From the NCBI RefSeq assembly GCF_013184545.1, contig NZ_JAAOJA010000001.1, forward strand, positions 248,001 to 312,000: 64,000 nucleotides of DNA, written 5' to 3'. This document shows positions 47,686-56,069 of the stretch, piece by piece (the first letter of the stretch is position 1; each line of letters begins with the position of its first letter). Under the pieces are notes generated by a model, which saw only the letters and a program-made list of their open reading frames with translations, made no database searches and was not told the origin of the DNA. The stretch comes from Pseudomonas tumuqii. GTDB lineage: Bacteria; Pseudomonadota; Gammaproteobacteria; Pseudomonadales; Pseudomonadaceae. The position numbers were made by a program, and so were the translations under genes.

Positions 47686-48954
47686 TCAGTTGCTCTTCAC
47701 CGCGTAATCCGGCTTCTTGTCGTTGCCTTCGATATACGGGCTCCACGGCTGGGCGCGGATCGGGCTGCTGGTTTCCCAGACCACCGAGAACTGACCGTCG
47801 TCCTGGATTTCGCCGATCATCACCGGCTTGTGCAGGTGGTGGTTGGTCTTGTCCATGGTCAGGGTGTAGCCGCTCGGCGCGGCGAAGGTCTGCCCGGCCA
47901 GGGCGTCGCGAACTTTGTCGACCTCGGTGCTGCCGGCTTTCTCGACCGCCTGGGCCCACATATTGATGCCCACGTAGGTGGCTTCCATCGGGTCGTTGGT
48001 CACCGCCTTGTCGGCGCCCGGCAGGCTCTTGGCCTTGGCATAGGCCTTCCATTTGGCGACGAAGGCGCTGTTGACCGGGTTCTCCACCGACTGGAAGTAG
48101 TTCCAGGCGGCGAGGTGGCCGACCAGCGGCTTGGTGTCGATGCCGCGCAGTTCTTCCTCTCCCACCGAGAAGGCCACCACCGGCACGTCGGTGGCTTCCA
48201 GGCCCTGGTTGGCCAGTTCCTTGTAGAAGGGCACGTTGGAGTCGCCGTTGACCGTGGAGATCACCGCGGTCTTGCCGCCGGCGGAGAACTTCTTGATGTT
48301 GGCGACGATGGTTTGATAGTCGCTATGACCGAAGGGGGTGTAGACCTCTTCGATGTCCTTGTCGGCCACGCCCTTGCTGTGCAGGAAGGCGCGCAGGATC
48401 TTGTTGGTGGTGCGCGGGTAGACGTAGTCGGTGCCGAGCAGGAAGTAGCGCTTGGCCGCGCCGCCGTCTTCGCTCATCAGGTACTCGACCGCCGGAATGG
48501 CCTGCTGGTTGGGCGCCGCGCCGGTGTAGAAGACGTTCGGCGACAGCTCTTCGCCTTCGTACTGCACCGGGTAGAACAGCAGGCCGTTGAGTTCTTCGTA
48601 GACCGGCAGCACGGATTTGCGCGACACGCTGGTCCAGCAGCCGAAGGTCACGTCGACCTTGTCCTGGGTCAGCAACTGGCGGGCGCGCTCGGCGAACAGC
48701 GGCCAGTTGGAGGCGGGGTCGACCACCACCGGCTCGAGTTGCTTGCCGAGGACGCCGCCCTTGGCATTGATCTCGTCGATGGTCATCAGCGCCATGTCTT
48801 TCAACGAGGTCTCGGAAATGGCCATGGTGCCGGACAGCGAGTGAAGGATGCCGACCTTGATGGTCTCGGCGGCCTGCACGGTGAAGGGGAACAGGCCGCT
48901 GAGCAGCAGGGCGCTGGCGGCGAGGGTGGATTTCAACAAAGGACGACGTTTCAT
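47686..48954 (-). CDS. urtA: Urea ABC transporter substrate-binding protein UrtA
   Basis: UrtA is the periplasmic urea receptor. The 422-aa product (MKRRPLLKSTLAASALLLSG) has a signal peptide with cleavage near VQAAE. The mature part starts TIKVGILHSLSGTMAISETS and includes NAKGGVLGKQLEPVVVDPAS, FGCWTSVSRKSVLPVYEE, LLFYPVQYEGEE, FLLGTDYVYPRTTNKILRAF and VGINMWAQAVEKAGS, all diagnostic of UrtA against LivJ-type proteins. The frame is open to 49065 but the start is fixed by the signal peptide. It is the first gene of the cluster, behind a sigma-54 promoter. Confidence 0.97.
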   Translation of the reverse strand: MKRRPLLKSTLAASALLLSGLFPFTVQAAETIKVGILHSLSGTMAISETSLKDMALMTIDEINAKGGVLGKQLEPVVVDPASNWPLFAERARQLLTQDKVDVTFGCWTSVSRKSVLPVYEELNGLLFYPVQYEGEELSPNVFYTGAAPNQQAIPAVEYLMSEDGGAAKRYFLLGTDYVYPRTTNKILRAFLHSKGVADKDIEEVYTPFGHSDYQTIVANIKKFSAGGKTAVISTVNGDSNVPFYKELANQGLEATDVPVVAFSVGEEELRGIDTKPLVGHLAAWNYFQSVENPVNSAFVAKWKAYAKAKSLPGADKAVTNDPMEATYVGINMWAQAVEKAGSTEVDKVRDALAGQTFAAPSGYTLTMDKTNHHLHKPVMIGEIQDDGQFSVVWETSSPIRAQPWSPYIEGNDKKPDYAVKSN

Positions 48955-48989
48955 CGTTATGGCTCCGTGCGCGGCTGTTGAGTGGGACC

Positions 48990-49010
48990 TAGGAGCCCGA
49001 CAGGCTCCTA
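48990..49010 (-). promoter_or_regulatory. Hairpin in the urtA 5' leader
   Basis: An 8-bp inverted repeat (TAGGAGCC and GGCTCCTA around CGACA) lies 36-56 nt before the urtA start, inside the leader predicted from the sigma-54 promoter at 49028. No T tract follows on the minus strand. It may protect the 5' end or tune translation. Confidence 0.5.
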
Positions 49011-49027
49011 AGGTCGTCAGTCCAATG

Positions 49028-49042
49028 GCAGCATCCGTGCCA
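49028..49042 (-). promoter_or_regulatory. Sigma-54 promoter (-24/-12) of urtABCDE
   Basis: On the minus strand TGGCACGGATGCTGC matches the RpoN consensus TGGCAC-N5-TTGC with the invariant GG and GC dinucleotides exactly 10 nt apart; the only departure is C for T before TGC. Transcription would start near 49016, leaving a 60-nt leader. Confidence 0.8.
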
Positions 49043-49108
49043 ACGCGTGTAAGGCCTTGTGTCATAAGGGTTCGAGCGGTGGTTAAAGCGTCTTCACGGC
49101 ATCAAGGC

Positions 49109-49125
49109 TGCGCCAATCTGGTGCG
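49109..49125 (-). promoter_or_regulatory. NtrC-type enhancer dyad upstream of urtA
   Basis: TGCGCCA-ATC-TGGTGCG matches the NtrC dyad TGCACCA-N3-TGGTGCA with one mismatch in each half. Its centre lies about 100 bp upstream of the predicted start, the normal enhancer distance for NtrC on a sigma-54 promoter. Confidence 0.7.
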
Positions 49126-49168
49126 CGCCAAGAGCCTGGGGCGAGCGGCCAGGCCGCCCCGCACCGAT

Positions 49169-49765
49169 TCAGAGCGACAGGTAGTTCTTCACCCCGGTGA
49201 AGATGATCTGCGCCGCCAGGGCGCAGACGAACAGGCCCATCAGGCGACTGACGATCTGCAGGCCCTGGTCGCCGAGCAGGCGTTCGAACTGGTTGGACAG
49301 GTACAGCACCACGCCGACTGTCAGGCTGGCCAGGGCGATGCCGACTACCGCCAGCAGCTTGTCGTCCCAGTGCGGCTGGCTAGCGCCCATCAGCAGCAGG
49401 GCACCGATGGTGCCGGGGCCGACGGTGAGCGGGATGGTCAGCGGCACTATGGTCACGTCCTGCTGCACGTTGTCGCTCTGCACCACCGATTTGCCCTGCG
49501 CCATGCCTAGGGCCGAGATGAACAGCACTGAGCCTGCGCCGATACGGAAGGCGTCGATGGTGATGCCGAACAGGGTGAAAATGTGCTTGCCGAACAGGTA
49601 CAGCAGCAGGCTGGAAATCAGTACGCCGAGGGCGACCTTCCAGGCCAGGCGTTTGCGCTCCTTGACCGTATAGCCACGGCTCAGGCCGATAAAGCAGGAC
49701 AACACGAAGAACGGGCTGTAGAGCACCAGTAACTTCAGATACAGACTGAACAGCTCGGACGCCAT
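49169..49765 (-). CDS. MarC-family integral membrane protein
   Basis: The 198-aa protein begins MASELFSLYLKLLVLYSPFF and has six predicted membrane segments, including TIPLTVGPGTIGALLLMGAS, the conserved GPG of the MarC family, and a C-terminal QIVSRLMGLFVCALAAQIIF. MarC was once linked to multiple antibiotic resistance, but that was later withdrawn; no substrate is known. ATG 49765 is taken because the frame upstream to 49987 has no membrane-protein character. It lies upstream of the urea cluster in the same direction, beyond the urtA promoter. Confidence 0.85.
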   Translation of the reverse strand: MASELFSLYLKLLVLYSPFFVLSCFIGLSRGYTVKERKRLAWKVALGVLISSLLLYLFGKHIFTLFGITIDAFRIGAGSVLFISALGMAQGKSVVQSDNVQQDVTIVPLTIPLTVGPGTIGALLLMGASQPHWDDKLLAVVGIALASLTVGVVLYLSNQFERLLGDQGLQIVSRLMGLFVCALAAQIIFTGVKNYLSL

Positions 49766-49980
49766 GGGGTGGACTCGTCTCTTGGCTAAAGGGGGCGTGG
49801 CCGGCACTGCCGGCGGCGCCTGCATGATCCGGGATTGTCGTGCCGATCTCCAGTGCCCGCTGCGGCAATTGCGTGTACACCAGGCAACCGTTCGGCAGCC
49901 GAAGGGCAGCCGGGGAACGGCGTCGGCTATACCTGTTGGGTTAACCCGTGTTGGCAACGGCTGCATGCCGGGAGCGGCGG

Positions 49981-50250
49981 ATGGCACGTATCAGCTTCAC
50001 CCCCAACCTGCAGCGTCACCTCGATGTGACGCCGTGCGCGGTGACGGGCGACACGGTCGCTGAGGTGCTGGCCGAGGTGTTCGCCGTCAACCCGCGGCTG
50101 CGCAGTTACCTGCTGGACGACCAGGGGCAGGTGCGCCGGCATGTGGCGATCTTCGTCGATGCCGAGCGGATTGACGACCGCCGGCAGCTGAGCGACAGGG
50201 TCGGCGCCGACAGCGAGGTCTATGTGGTACAGGCGCTTTCCGGCGGCTAG
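49981..50250 (+). CDS. MoaD/ThiS-like ubiquitin-fold protein ending in Gly-Gly
   Basis: The 89-aa product (MARISFTPNLQRHLDVTPCA) has the beta-grasp pattern of MoaD/ThiS sulfur carriers: TVAEVLAEVFAVNPRLRSYLLDD (helix and following strand) and RHVAIFVDAERIDD. It ends ...YVVQALSGG with a terminal diglycine, where sulfur carriers are adenylated and thiocarboxylated. No moaE, moeB/thiF or thiG is next to it. GGAGCGGCGG precedes the ATG. It is followed after 12 bp by the beta-propeller gene in the same direction. The fold assignment is firm; the role is not known. Confidence 0.85.
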   Translation: MARISFTPNLQRHLDVTPCAVTGDTVAEVLAEVFAVNPRLRSYLLDDQGQVRRHVAIFVDAERIDDRRQLSDRVGADSEVYVVQALSGG

Positions 50251-50262
50251 CAGGAGAACGAT

Positions 50263-51339
50263 ATGGCGGATGTGCTTTATGTGGCTACGCGCAAGGGCCT
50301 GCTGACCTTCGCCCGCGCAGGCGGAGGCTGGCGCCTGGTGCGCACGGATTTTCTCGGCGAGCCGGTCAGCATGGTCCTGGCCGATCGCCGCGACGGTCAG
50401 CTGTATGCGGCCCTCAATCTGGGGCATTTCGGCCCGAAACTATGGCGCTCGACGGACGCCGGGCAGCACTGGCAGGAGATCGCCGCGCCGGCCTTCGCCG
50501 CCGAGGCGGAAGGTGAAGGGCCCTCGGTGACGATGATCTGGTCGCTGGAAGGCGGCGGTGCCGATCGACCCGGCAGCCTGTGGGCCGGCACCCTGCCGGG
50601 CGCCTTGTTCCACTCGACGGATCACGGCGATTCCTGGCAGTTGAACCAGGCGCTATGGCAGCGTCCGGAGCGGGCCCAGTGGTTCGGCGGCGGTTACGAC
50701 CAGCCGGGCATCCACTCGATCTGCGTCGACCCGCGCGACAGTGCGCGGTTGCGCGTGGCGGTGTCCTGCGGCGGGATCTGGTGCAGCGACGACGATGGCG
50801 TCAACTGGGCCTGCCGCACCCAGGGCATGCGCGCCGCCTATATGCCGGCGGAACTGGCGCAGACCCCGGAGATCCAGGATCCGCACCGCATGCTGGCCTG
50901 TCCGGCCGCACCCGAGACCCTGTGGGTGCAGCACCATAACGGCATCTTCCTGTCCCGCGATGATGCCGCGCACTGGCAGGAGCTGCTCGGCGTCGAACCC
51001 TCGAGCTTCGGCTTCGCGCTGGCGGTGCACCCTCGCGAGCCGGAAACGGCCTGGTTCGTGCCGGCGGTGAAGGATGAATGCCGGGTGCCGGTGGGCCAGC
51101 GTCTGCTGGTGACCCGCACCCGAGATGGCGGGCAGAGTTTCGAAAGCTTGAGTCGCGGCTTGCCGCAAACCGACTGTTTCGATCTGGTCTATCGCCATGC
51201 GCTGGAGGTGGACGGCAGCGGGCAGTGCCTGGCGATGGGCTCGACTACCGGCCATCTGTGGCTATCGGACGACCAGGGCGACAGCTGGCAGGCGTTGGCT
51301 GGCAACCTGCCACCGATCTATGCGCTGCGCTTTGCCTGA
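50263..51339 (+). CDS. Asp-box (BNR-type) beta-propeller protein, cytoplasmic
   Basis: The 358-aa protein has no signal peptide. I count six Asp-box motifs (S/T-x-D-x-G-x-x-W/F): STDAGQHW, STDHGDSW, SDDDGVNW, SRDDAAHW, TRDGGQSF and SDDQGDSW, spaced by about 40-60 residues, as in WD40/sialidase-like propellers. Conserved-looking pockets are WFGGGYDQPGIHSICVDPRD and WVQHHNGIFLSR. Annotations as glycosyl hydrolase or exo-sialidase for such proteins rest on the fold only; no catalytic triad of sialidases is apparent. It follows the MoaD/ThiS-like gene after 12 bp and AGGAG precedes it, indicating a two-gene operon. It converges on retS, 16 bp from its stop. Confidence 0.85.
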   Translation: MADVLYVATRKGLLTFARAGGGWRLVRTDFLGEPVSMVLADRRDGQLYAALNLGHFGPKLWRSTDAGQHWQEIAAPAFAAEAEGEGPSVTMIWSLEGGGADRPGSLWAGTLPGALFHSTDHGDSWQLNQALWQRPERAQWFGGGYDQPGIHSICVDPRDSARLRVAVSCGGIWCSDDDGVNWACRTQGMRAAYMPAELAQTPEIQDPHRMLACPAAPETLWVQHHNGIFLSRDDAAHWQELLGVEPSSFGFALAVHPREPETAWFVPAVKDECRVPVGQRLLVTRTRDGGQSFESLSRGLPQTDCFDLVYRHALEVDGSGQCLAMGSTTGHLWLSDDQGDSWQALAGNLPPIYALRFA

Positions 51340-51355
51340 AACGCCGTCGGGTGGC

Positions 51356-54151
51356 TTAGGGCAGGGCCTCGCGCGGCTGGCGGATCTCGCGCTGGGTGAT
51401 CCAGTATTCGAGCAGTTCGCGCAATTGCGAGAGTTCCACCGGTTTGGCCATGTGGCCGTCCATGCCGGCCTGCCGGGCCCGTTCCTTGTGTTCATTGAGG
51501 ATGTGCGCGGTCAAGGCCACCACCGGCGTGCGCGGGCGATGCTCGGCGGCTTCCCAGGCGCGCAGTTGTTCGGTGGCGGAGAAGCCGTCGAGTACCGGCA
51601 TCTCGCAGTCCATCAGCACCAGGTCATAGTGCTGCGCCTTCATCGCGTTGAGGGCTTCTTCGCCATTGCTGGCGGTGTCCGGTTGCAGGTTGAGCTTGCC
51701 GAGCATGCCGCGGATCACCTTGGTCGAGATGTTGTTGTCTTCGGCGACCAGGATGCGGAAATCGCTCGGCACATTCAGCGGGGTGCTGACCAGGGTCGGG
51801 GTGAACACCGGGGAGCTGTCGCCGCCGCGCTGGGACAGTTCATCGGCCAGGGTGGTTTTCAGGGTGTAGCCGGCCACCGGCTTGGCCAGGATGCGTTTGA
51901 TCCCGGCGTTGCGTGCGATGATCTTGCTCGGCGCATGGCTGATGCCGGTGAGCATGATCAGCAGGATGTCGTGGTTGAGGCTAGGGTCTTCCTTGATTTT
52001 CGCCGCCAACTGCATGCCGGTCATGCCGGGCATGTCCTGGTCGAGTAGCACCACGTCGAAGTATTCGCGCATGTGCGCCTTGGTGCGCAGCAGGGCCAGG
52101 GCCTCCTTGCCCGAGGGCACGGCGCTGACCTGCAGGCCCCAGGCATTGCACTGTTGCACCAGGACCTTGCGGCAGGTGTCGTTGTCATCCACCACCAACA
52201 GGCGTGCGCCCTGCAGCGGACCATCGAGGTCGGCGGTGGGCTGTTCGAGGCGCTGGCTGTCCAGGGGCAGGGTCAGCCACAGGGTCGAGCCCTGGGCGCC
52301 GCCACTTTGGATGCCAAACTCGCCATGCATCAGGCGCACCAGTTGGCGGGCGATGATCAGGCCGAGGCGGCCACCGAGTTGGGTCGCGGCGAGGAAGTCC
52401 TTGCTGTGCAGTTCGGCATTGAGCAGGGCATCGCGCTCGCTGGCTTGCAGCGGGCGGCCACTGTCCTGCACGGCGATGCGCAAGCGCGGTTGCTCGCCGC
52501 CGCTGTCGAGGGCCACGACCAGGAGGATTTCGCCTTCGTCGGTCTGCTTGAAGGCGTTGTCGAGCAGGCTCAGCAAGGTCTGCCGCAAGCGCGTCGGGTC
52601 GCCGCTGATCACCCGCGGCACCTGCGGTTGCATGAAGCTGATCAGTTCGACTTTCTGCTGCTCGGCCTTGGCGCGGAAGATGTCCAGGCAGTCCTCGATC
52701 AGCGCATTGAGATCGAACTGCACGTCATCCAGCTCGATCTGCCCGGATTCGAGCTTGGATATGTCGAGAATCTCGTTGATCAGGGACAGCAGTTCGTTGC
52801 CCGAGCTGTGGATGGTCTGCACATAATCACGCTGCTTGGCCGACAGCGGTGTGCCGAGCAACAACTCGGTCATACCCAGCACACCGTTCATCGGGGTGCG
52901 GATTTCGTGACTGATCTTGGCCAGGAATTCGGCCTTGGCCTTGAGTTCGGCTGCGTTGGCGGCCATCGCCGTGCGTTCGCTCAGATTGGTGCGCTGGATC
53001 TGTCGCTGACGCTCGGCGAGCGAGAGGCTGAGGAAGATGCCGCCAAGGGTCGCGATGCTGAAGACGCTGATCACCAGCCAGCCGGGGTTGAGTTGCTCGA
53101 GGCCGAGCAGGACCGGGATGCAGGCGCTGAAGCCGAGGATGAATACCAGCATGCCGACGACCATGAAGCGCGCGGGCTGATAACCGTCGTGCCAGAGCCG
53201 GCTGGCCACCAGCAACACACTCAAGGTACTGAGCAGCACCAGCAGGTAGATCAGCGTGCTGTACCAGAGCAGACCAGTGCTGGCGATCACCAGCGTGACG
53301 GCGAGGATCAGCCCGGCGATGCCCTGCAGCAGGTATTTGAATCTGCCCGGCTGGGCCGCTGTGTGCCGCATGAAGCCGAGGCAGAAGGCCTGTAGGCAGA
53401 AGGCCGCCAGCAGCGCCGACAGGTCGGCGACCAGCGACTGGTTATAGCTCTGGCTGGGCACCCAGACGGCGAACAGGCCAAGATTGGCCGCCGCACCGAC
53501 CGCCAGGCTGGCATGCAGGGCGCTCAGCCACAGGCAGCAGGTGGCGCGGCTGTAGAAAAAACGGATGAGGTTGTACAGGGTGAGCAGCAGCAGGCCGCCG
53601 AGCAGGGCGCCAAACACATAGGCGGGTTTTTCCTGGGCCACCAACCCGGCCTCGTCGATGATCTTGAACCAGGCCATCAGCGGATGGTTCGAGGTCATGC
53701 GCACATAGGCTTCGCGCGGCTGGCCATCGTTCGGCAGCGCCATCAGGTAGGCCCGGGAGTCGAGCGGCCGGGCGCTCATCGGCCTGGATTCGCCGGTCTG
53801 GATCTCGCGTTCGAGCTGGCCATCGCGCAACAGGTGAAAGTCGAGGAACTGCACGCGCGGGGCGAAGATCCATAACCAGAGCGGCTGCTGGTGGCGCGAC
53901 AACTCGACGTGCAACCACACGGCCTGCTCGCTGGGGGGGAAGGTGAAGGCCTGTTTGCTCAGGGGCTGGAACTGCTGGCGGCGTGCCTGCACATCCGCCA
54001 GGGTCAGCGCGGCACCCGGGTCGAGCAGATACGACCAGTTTCCGGGTTGGCCGTCAGCGGCGCCTGATACGTTGTCGGCCATGGCTGTCGGCAACAGACA
54101 GGCCATGAGCAAAACGACGAGTAGTCCTGTGGCAATCCTGAGCCCGCGCAC
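51356..54151 (-). CDS. retS: RetS-type hybrid sensor kinase, regulator of the Gac/Rsm pathway
   Basis: RetS of P. aeruginosa binds GacS and blocks its signalling, favouring the acute, planktonic lifestyle. The 931-aa product has a signal peptide or first membrane segment (MRGLRIATGLLVVLLMACLL), a 7TMR-DISMED2 periplasmic domain (about 45-175), seven membrane helices (about 190-390), a coiled coil, a DHp domain with AKISHEIRTPMNGVLG (H415), an ATPase domain, and two receiver domains (D704 in LLDQDMPG, D848 in LMDCEMP). The ATPase glycine boxes are degraded (DSGRPL for DxGxG; LGGRLGLII). GTG 54151 follows AAAGGG with 8-nt spacing and gives the family N-terminus; upstream frame is open but not homologous. 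It is located before purD as in P. aeruginosa. Confidence 0.9.
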   Translation of the reverse strand: MRGLRIATGLLVVLLMACLLPTAMADNVSGAADGQPGNWSYLLDPGAALTLADVQARRQQFQPLSKQAFTFPPSEQAVWLHVELSRHQQPLWLWIFAPRVQFLDFHLLRDGQLEREIQTGESRPMSARPLDSRAYLMALPNDGQPREAYVRMTSNHPLMAWFKIIDEAGLVAQEKPAYVFGALLGGLLLLTLYNLIRFFYSRATCCLWLSALHASLAVGAAANLGLFAVWVPSQSYNQSLVADLSALLAAFCLQAFCLGFMRHTAAQPGRFKYLLQGIAGLILAVTLVIASTGLLWYSTLIYLLVLLSTLSVLLVASRLWHDGYQPARFMVVGMLVFILGFSACIPVLLGLEQLNPGWLVISVFSIATLGGIFLSLSLAERQRQIQRTNLSERTAMAANAAELKAKAEFLAKISHEIRTPMNGVLGMTELLLGTPLSAKQRDYVQTIHSSGNELLSLINEILDISKLESGQIELDDVQFDLNALIEDCLDIFRAKAEQQKVELISFMQPQVPRVISGDPTRLRQTLLSLLDNAFKQTDEGEILLVVALDSGGEQPRLRIAVQDSGRPLQASERDALLNAELHSKDFLAATQLGGRLGLIIARQLVRLMHGEFGIQSGGAQGSTLWLTLPLDSQRLEQPTADLDGPLQGARLLVVDDNDTCRKVLVQQCNAWGLQVSAVPSGKEALALLRTKAHMREYFDVVLLDQDMPGMTGMQLAAKIKEDPSLNHDILLIMLTGISHAPSKIIARNAGIKRILAKPVAGYTLKTTLADELSQRGGDSSPVFTPTLVSTPLNVPSDFRILVAEDNNISTKVIRGMLGKLNLQPDTASNGEEALNAMKAQHYDLVLMDCEMPVLDGFSATEQLRAWEAAEHRPRTPVVALTAHILNEHKERARQAGMDGHMAKPVELSQLRELLEYWITQREIRQPREALP

Positions 54152-54399
54152 GCTGAATTCCCTTTGAATGGTAAGTGGCCAGATTATAACCAAGCCGTTG
54201 TGTAGCGGAATATGGCCAGGATGGCCAGGCCAGACGCTGTGAAAGCGACCACTGGCACTGCGGCGCCAGCCGAGGGGTGGAGCATTCGATACCTGGTATT
54301 GATGCTCCTGGCGGTTGCGACACGACCCGCGTGGGTGTGGGTCGTGCCATGTTGCCGCGGCCTGGGCGCCGCGGCTGCACGGGGTTTGCCGCCCGGTAG

Positions 54400-54538
54400 C
54401 AGGCCGTTGAAAACGTAGGCGAGGCAGGCAAGACAAGGCAAAAACGGCCGAGAAAGCGCAGTTTACGTGTTGTAAATGAGCATTTCGAGGCCGTTTTTAA
54501 CGCAGTATTGCCAACGCAGGTAGTTTTTCAACGGCCTG
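54400..54538. mobile_element. 139-bp MITE-like element abutting the purD stop codon
   Basis: CAGGCCGTTGAAAA at the left and TTTTCAACGGCCTG at the right are perfect 14-bp terminal inverted repeats. The core holds two nested stems: AAAAACGGCC with GGCCGTTTTT, and TTTAC with GTAAA. It encodes no protein. Its last base is directly next to the TAA of purD (54539-54541). I cannot define a target-site duplication with confidence. The remaining 387-bp gap to retS (54152-54399) shows nothing else I can name. Confidence 0.75.
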
Positions 54539-55828
54539 TTAGGCCTCGCCGCGTTCGCGGGCTATGGCGCGGTAACCGATGTCGGTGCGGTAGAAACAGC
54601 CATTCCAGCGAATCTTCTCCGCCAGGCGATAGGCCTGCTGCTGGGCGTCGGCCACGCTGGCACCAATGGCCGTGGCGCAGAGTACCCGGCCGCCGGCCGT
54701 CACCACCTGGCCGTCCTTGAGTGCGGTACCGGCATGGAACACCTTGCCGTCGAGTTGCGCGGCCTCGGCCAGGCCTTCGATCACCTCGCCCTTGGCGTAA
54801 TCGCCCGGGTAGCCGCCGGCGGCTAGTACCACGCCGACCGTCGGGCGCGGATCCCAGCGTGCTTCGACCTTGTCCAGCGCCTGCGCCAGCGCGGCCTCGA
54901 CCAGCAACACCAGCGATGACTCCAGGCGCACCATGATCGGCTGGGTTTCCGGGTCGCCGAAGCGGCAGTTGAACTCGATGACCTTCGGCTTGCCGGCCTT
55001 GTCGATCATCAGCCCGGCATAGAGGAAGCCGGTATAGACGTTGCCTTCGCTGGCCATGCCGTTGACGGTGGGGTAGATCACCTCGTTCATCACCCGCTGG
55101 TGCACCTCGGCGGTGACCACCGGCGCCGGCGAGTAAGCGCCCATGCCGCCGGTGTTGGGACCGCTGTCGCCGTCGCCGACGCGCTTGTGGTCCTGGCTGG
55201 TGGCCATCGGCAAGACATTCTTGCCGTCGACCATGACGATGAAGCTGGCTTCCTCGCCATCGAGGAATTCCTCGATCACCACCCGCGAACCGGCTGCGCC
55301 GAAGGCATTGCCGGCGAGCATGTCGCGCACCGCGTCTTCGGCTTCGGCCAGGGTCATGGCGACGATCACACCTTTGCCCGCGGCCAGGCCGTCGGCCTTG
55401 ATCACGATGGGCGCGCCGACCTGTTGCAGGTAGGCCAGGGCCGGCTCGACTTCGGTGAAGTTCTGGTAATCGGCGGTGGGGATGTTGTGGCGGGCGAGGA
55501 AGTCCTTGGTGAAGGCTTTCGAACCTTCCAGTTGGGCGGCGCCAGCCGTCGGGCCGAAGACATCCAGCTGGCGCGCGCGGAACAGGTCGACCACGCCGGC
55601 CACCAGCGGCGCTTCCGGGCCGACGATGGTCAGTTGTACGTTCTTTTCTGCAAAGTCAGCCAGTTGCTCCAGGGCCAGCACGTCGATGGCGACGTTCTCG
55701 CACTTGGCTTCGGTGGCGGTGCCGGCATTGCCCGGGGCGACGAAGACTTTCTCGACCCGTGGATCCTGGGCGACTTTCCAGGCCAGGGCGTGCTCACGCC
55801 CGCCGCTGCCGATGATCAGTACGTTCAT
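54539..55828 (-). CDS. purD: Phosphoribosylamine-glycine ligase PurD
   Basis: PurD joins glycine to phosphoribosylamine, step two of purine synthesis. The 429-aa ATP-grasp protein shows [55 protein letters not shown], the [22 protein letters not shown]-grasp segment, [20 protein letters not shown] and [12 protein letters not shown]. Length and start are standard. It lies upstream (3') of retS and downstream of purH, co-directional; a 241-bp gap with a repeat separates it from purH. Confidence 0.97.
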   Translation of the reverse strand: MNVLIIGSGGREHALAWKVAQDPRVEKVFVAPGNAGTATEAKCENVAIDVLALEQLADFAEKNVQLTIVGPEAPLVAGVVDLFRARQLDVFGPTAGAAQLEGSKAFTKDFLARHNIPTADYQNFTEVEPALAYLQQVGAPIVIKADGLAAGKGVIVAMTLAEAEDAVRDMLAGNAFGAAGSRVVIEEFLDGEEASFIVMVDGKNVLPMATSQDHKRVGDGDSGPNTGGMGAYSPAPVVTAEVHQRVMNEVIYPTVNGMASEGNVYTGFLYAGLMIDKAGKPKVIEFNCRFGDPETQPIMVRLESSLVLLVEAALAQALDKVEARWDPRPTVGVVLAAGGYPGDYAKGEVIEGLAEAAQLDGKVFHAGTALKDGQVVTAGGRVLCATAIGASVADAQQQAYRLAEKIRWNGCFYRTDIGYRAIARERGEA

Positions 55829-55864
55829 GGGGTTCTCCTTCAGGAGGCGGGCCTGCGGCCCGTT

Positions 55865-55936
55865 TGGTGGATAGAAAAGGCGCTATCCACCCTACGAAAG
55901 CGGTGTTGGGTATCGCTGCGCTCAACCCAACCTACG
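55865..55936. repeat. Two back-to-back short inverted repeats between purH and purD
   Basis: GGTGGATAG with CTATCCACC, and GTTGGGT with ACCCAAC, form two hairpins, each followed by CCTACG or CTACG. They are related in sequence to the GTAGGGTGGATG and CGTAGGTTGGG families of this window. Confidence 0.6.
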
Positions 55937-55970
55937 AAACAAATTTCGAGGTCGCAATGAAGCCGGTAGA

Positions 55971-56052
55971 TGCAAGGCGCCCTGGGTGTCGCCAAGCGGA
56001 GTTGCCTAGCGGCAATGAGCATTGGCGGAACCCTGGGCAACGCCGCAGATGC
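55971..56052. repeat. Structured repeat downstream of purH
   Basis: Starting GCAAGGCGCCC and ending CAACGCCGCAGATG, the segment contains three nested stems: GCCCTGGGT/ACCCTGGGC (one mismatch), CGCCAA/TTGGCG and TTGCC/GGCAA. Ends and layout match 44673-44752, and the TGAGCATT after the inner stem is shared with the core of the MITE-like element at 54400. Confidence 0.6.
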
Positions 56053-56069
56053 CGGTTTCAGTGCGGCCG

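Noticed and set aside
49981..50250. MoaD or ThiS proper for molybdopterin or thiamin synthesis
   Set aside because: No moa, moe or thi genes adjoin it, and its partner is a beta-propeller, so I kept only the family-level call.
50263..51339. Secreted sialidase
   Set aside because: Asp boxes alone do not make a sialidase; there is no signal peptide and no visible arginine triad.
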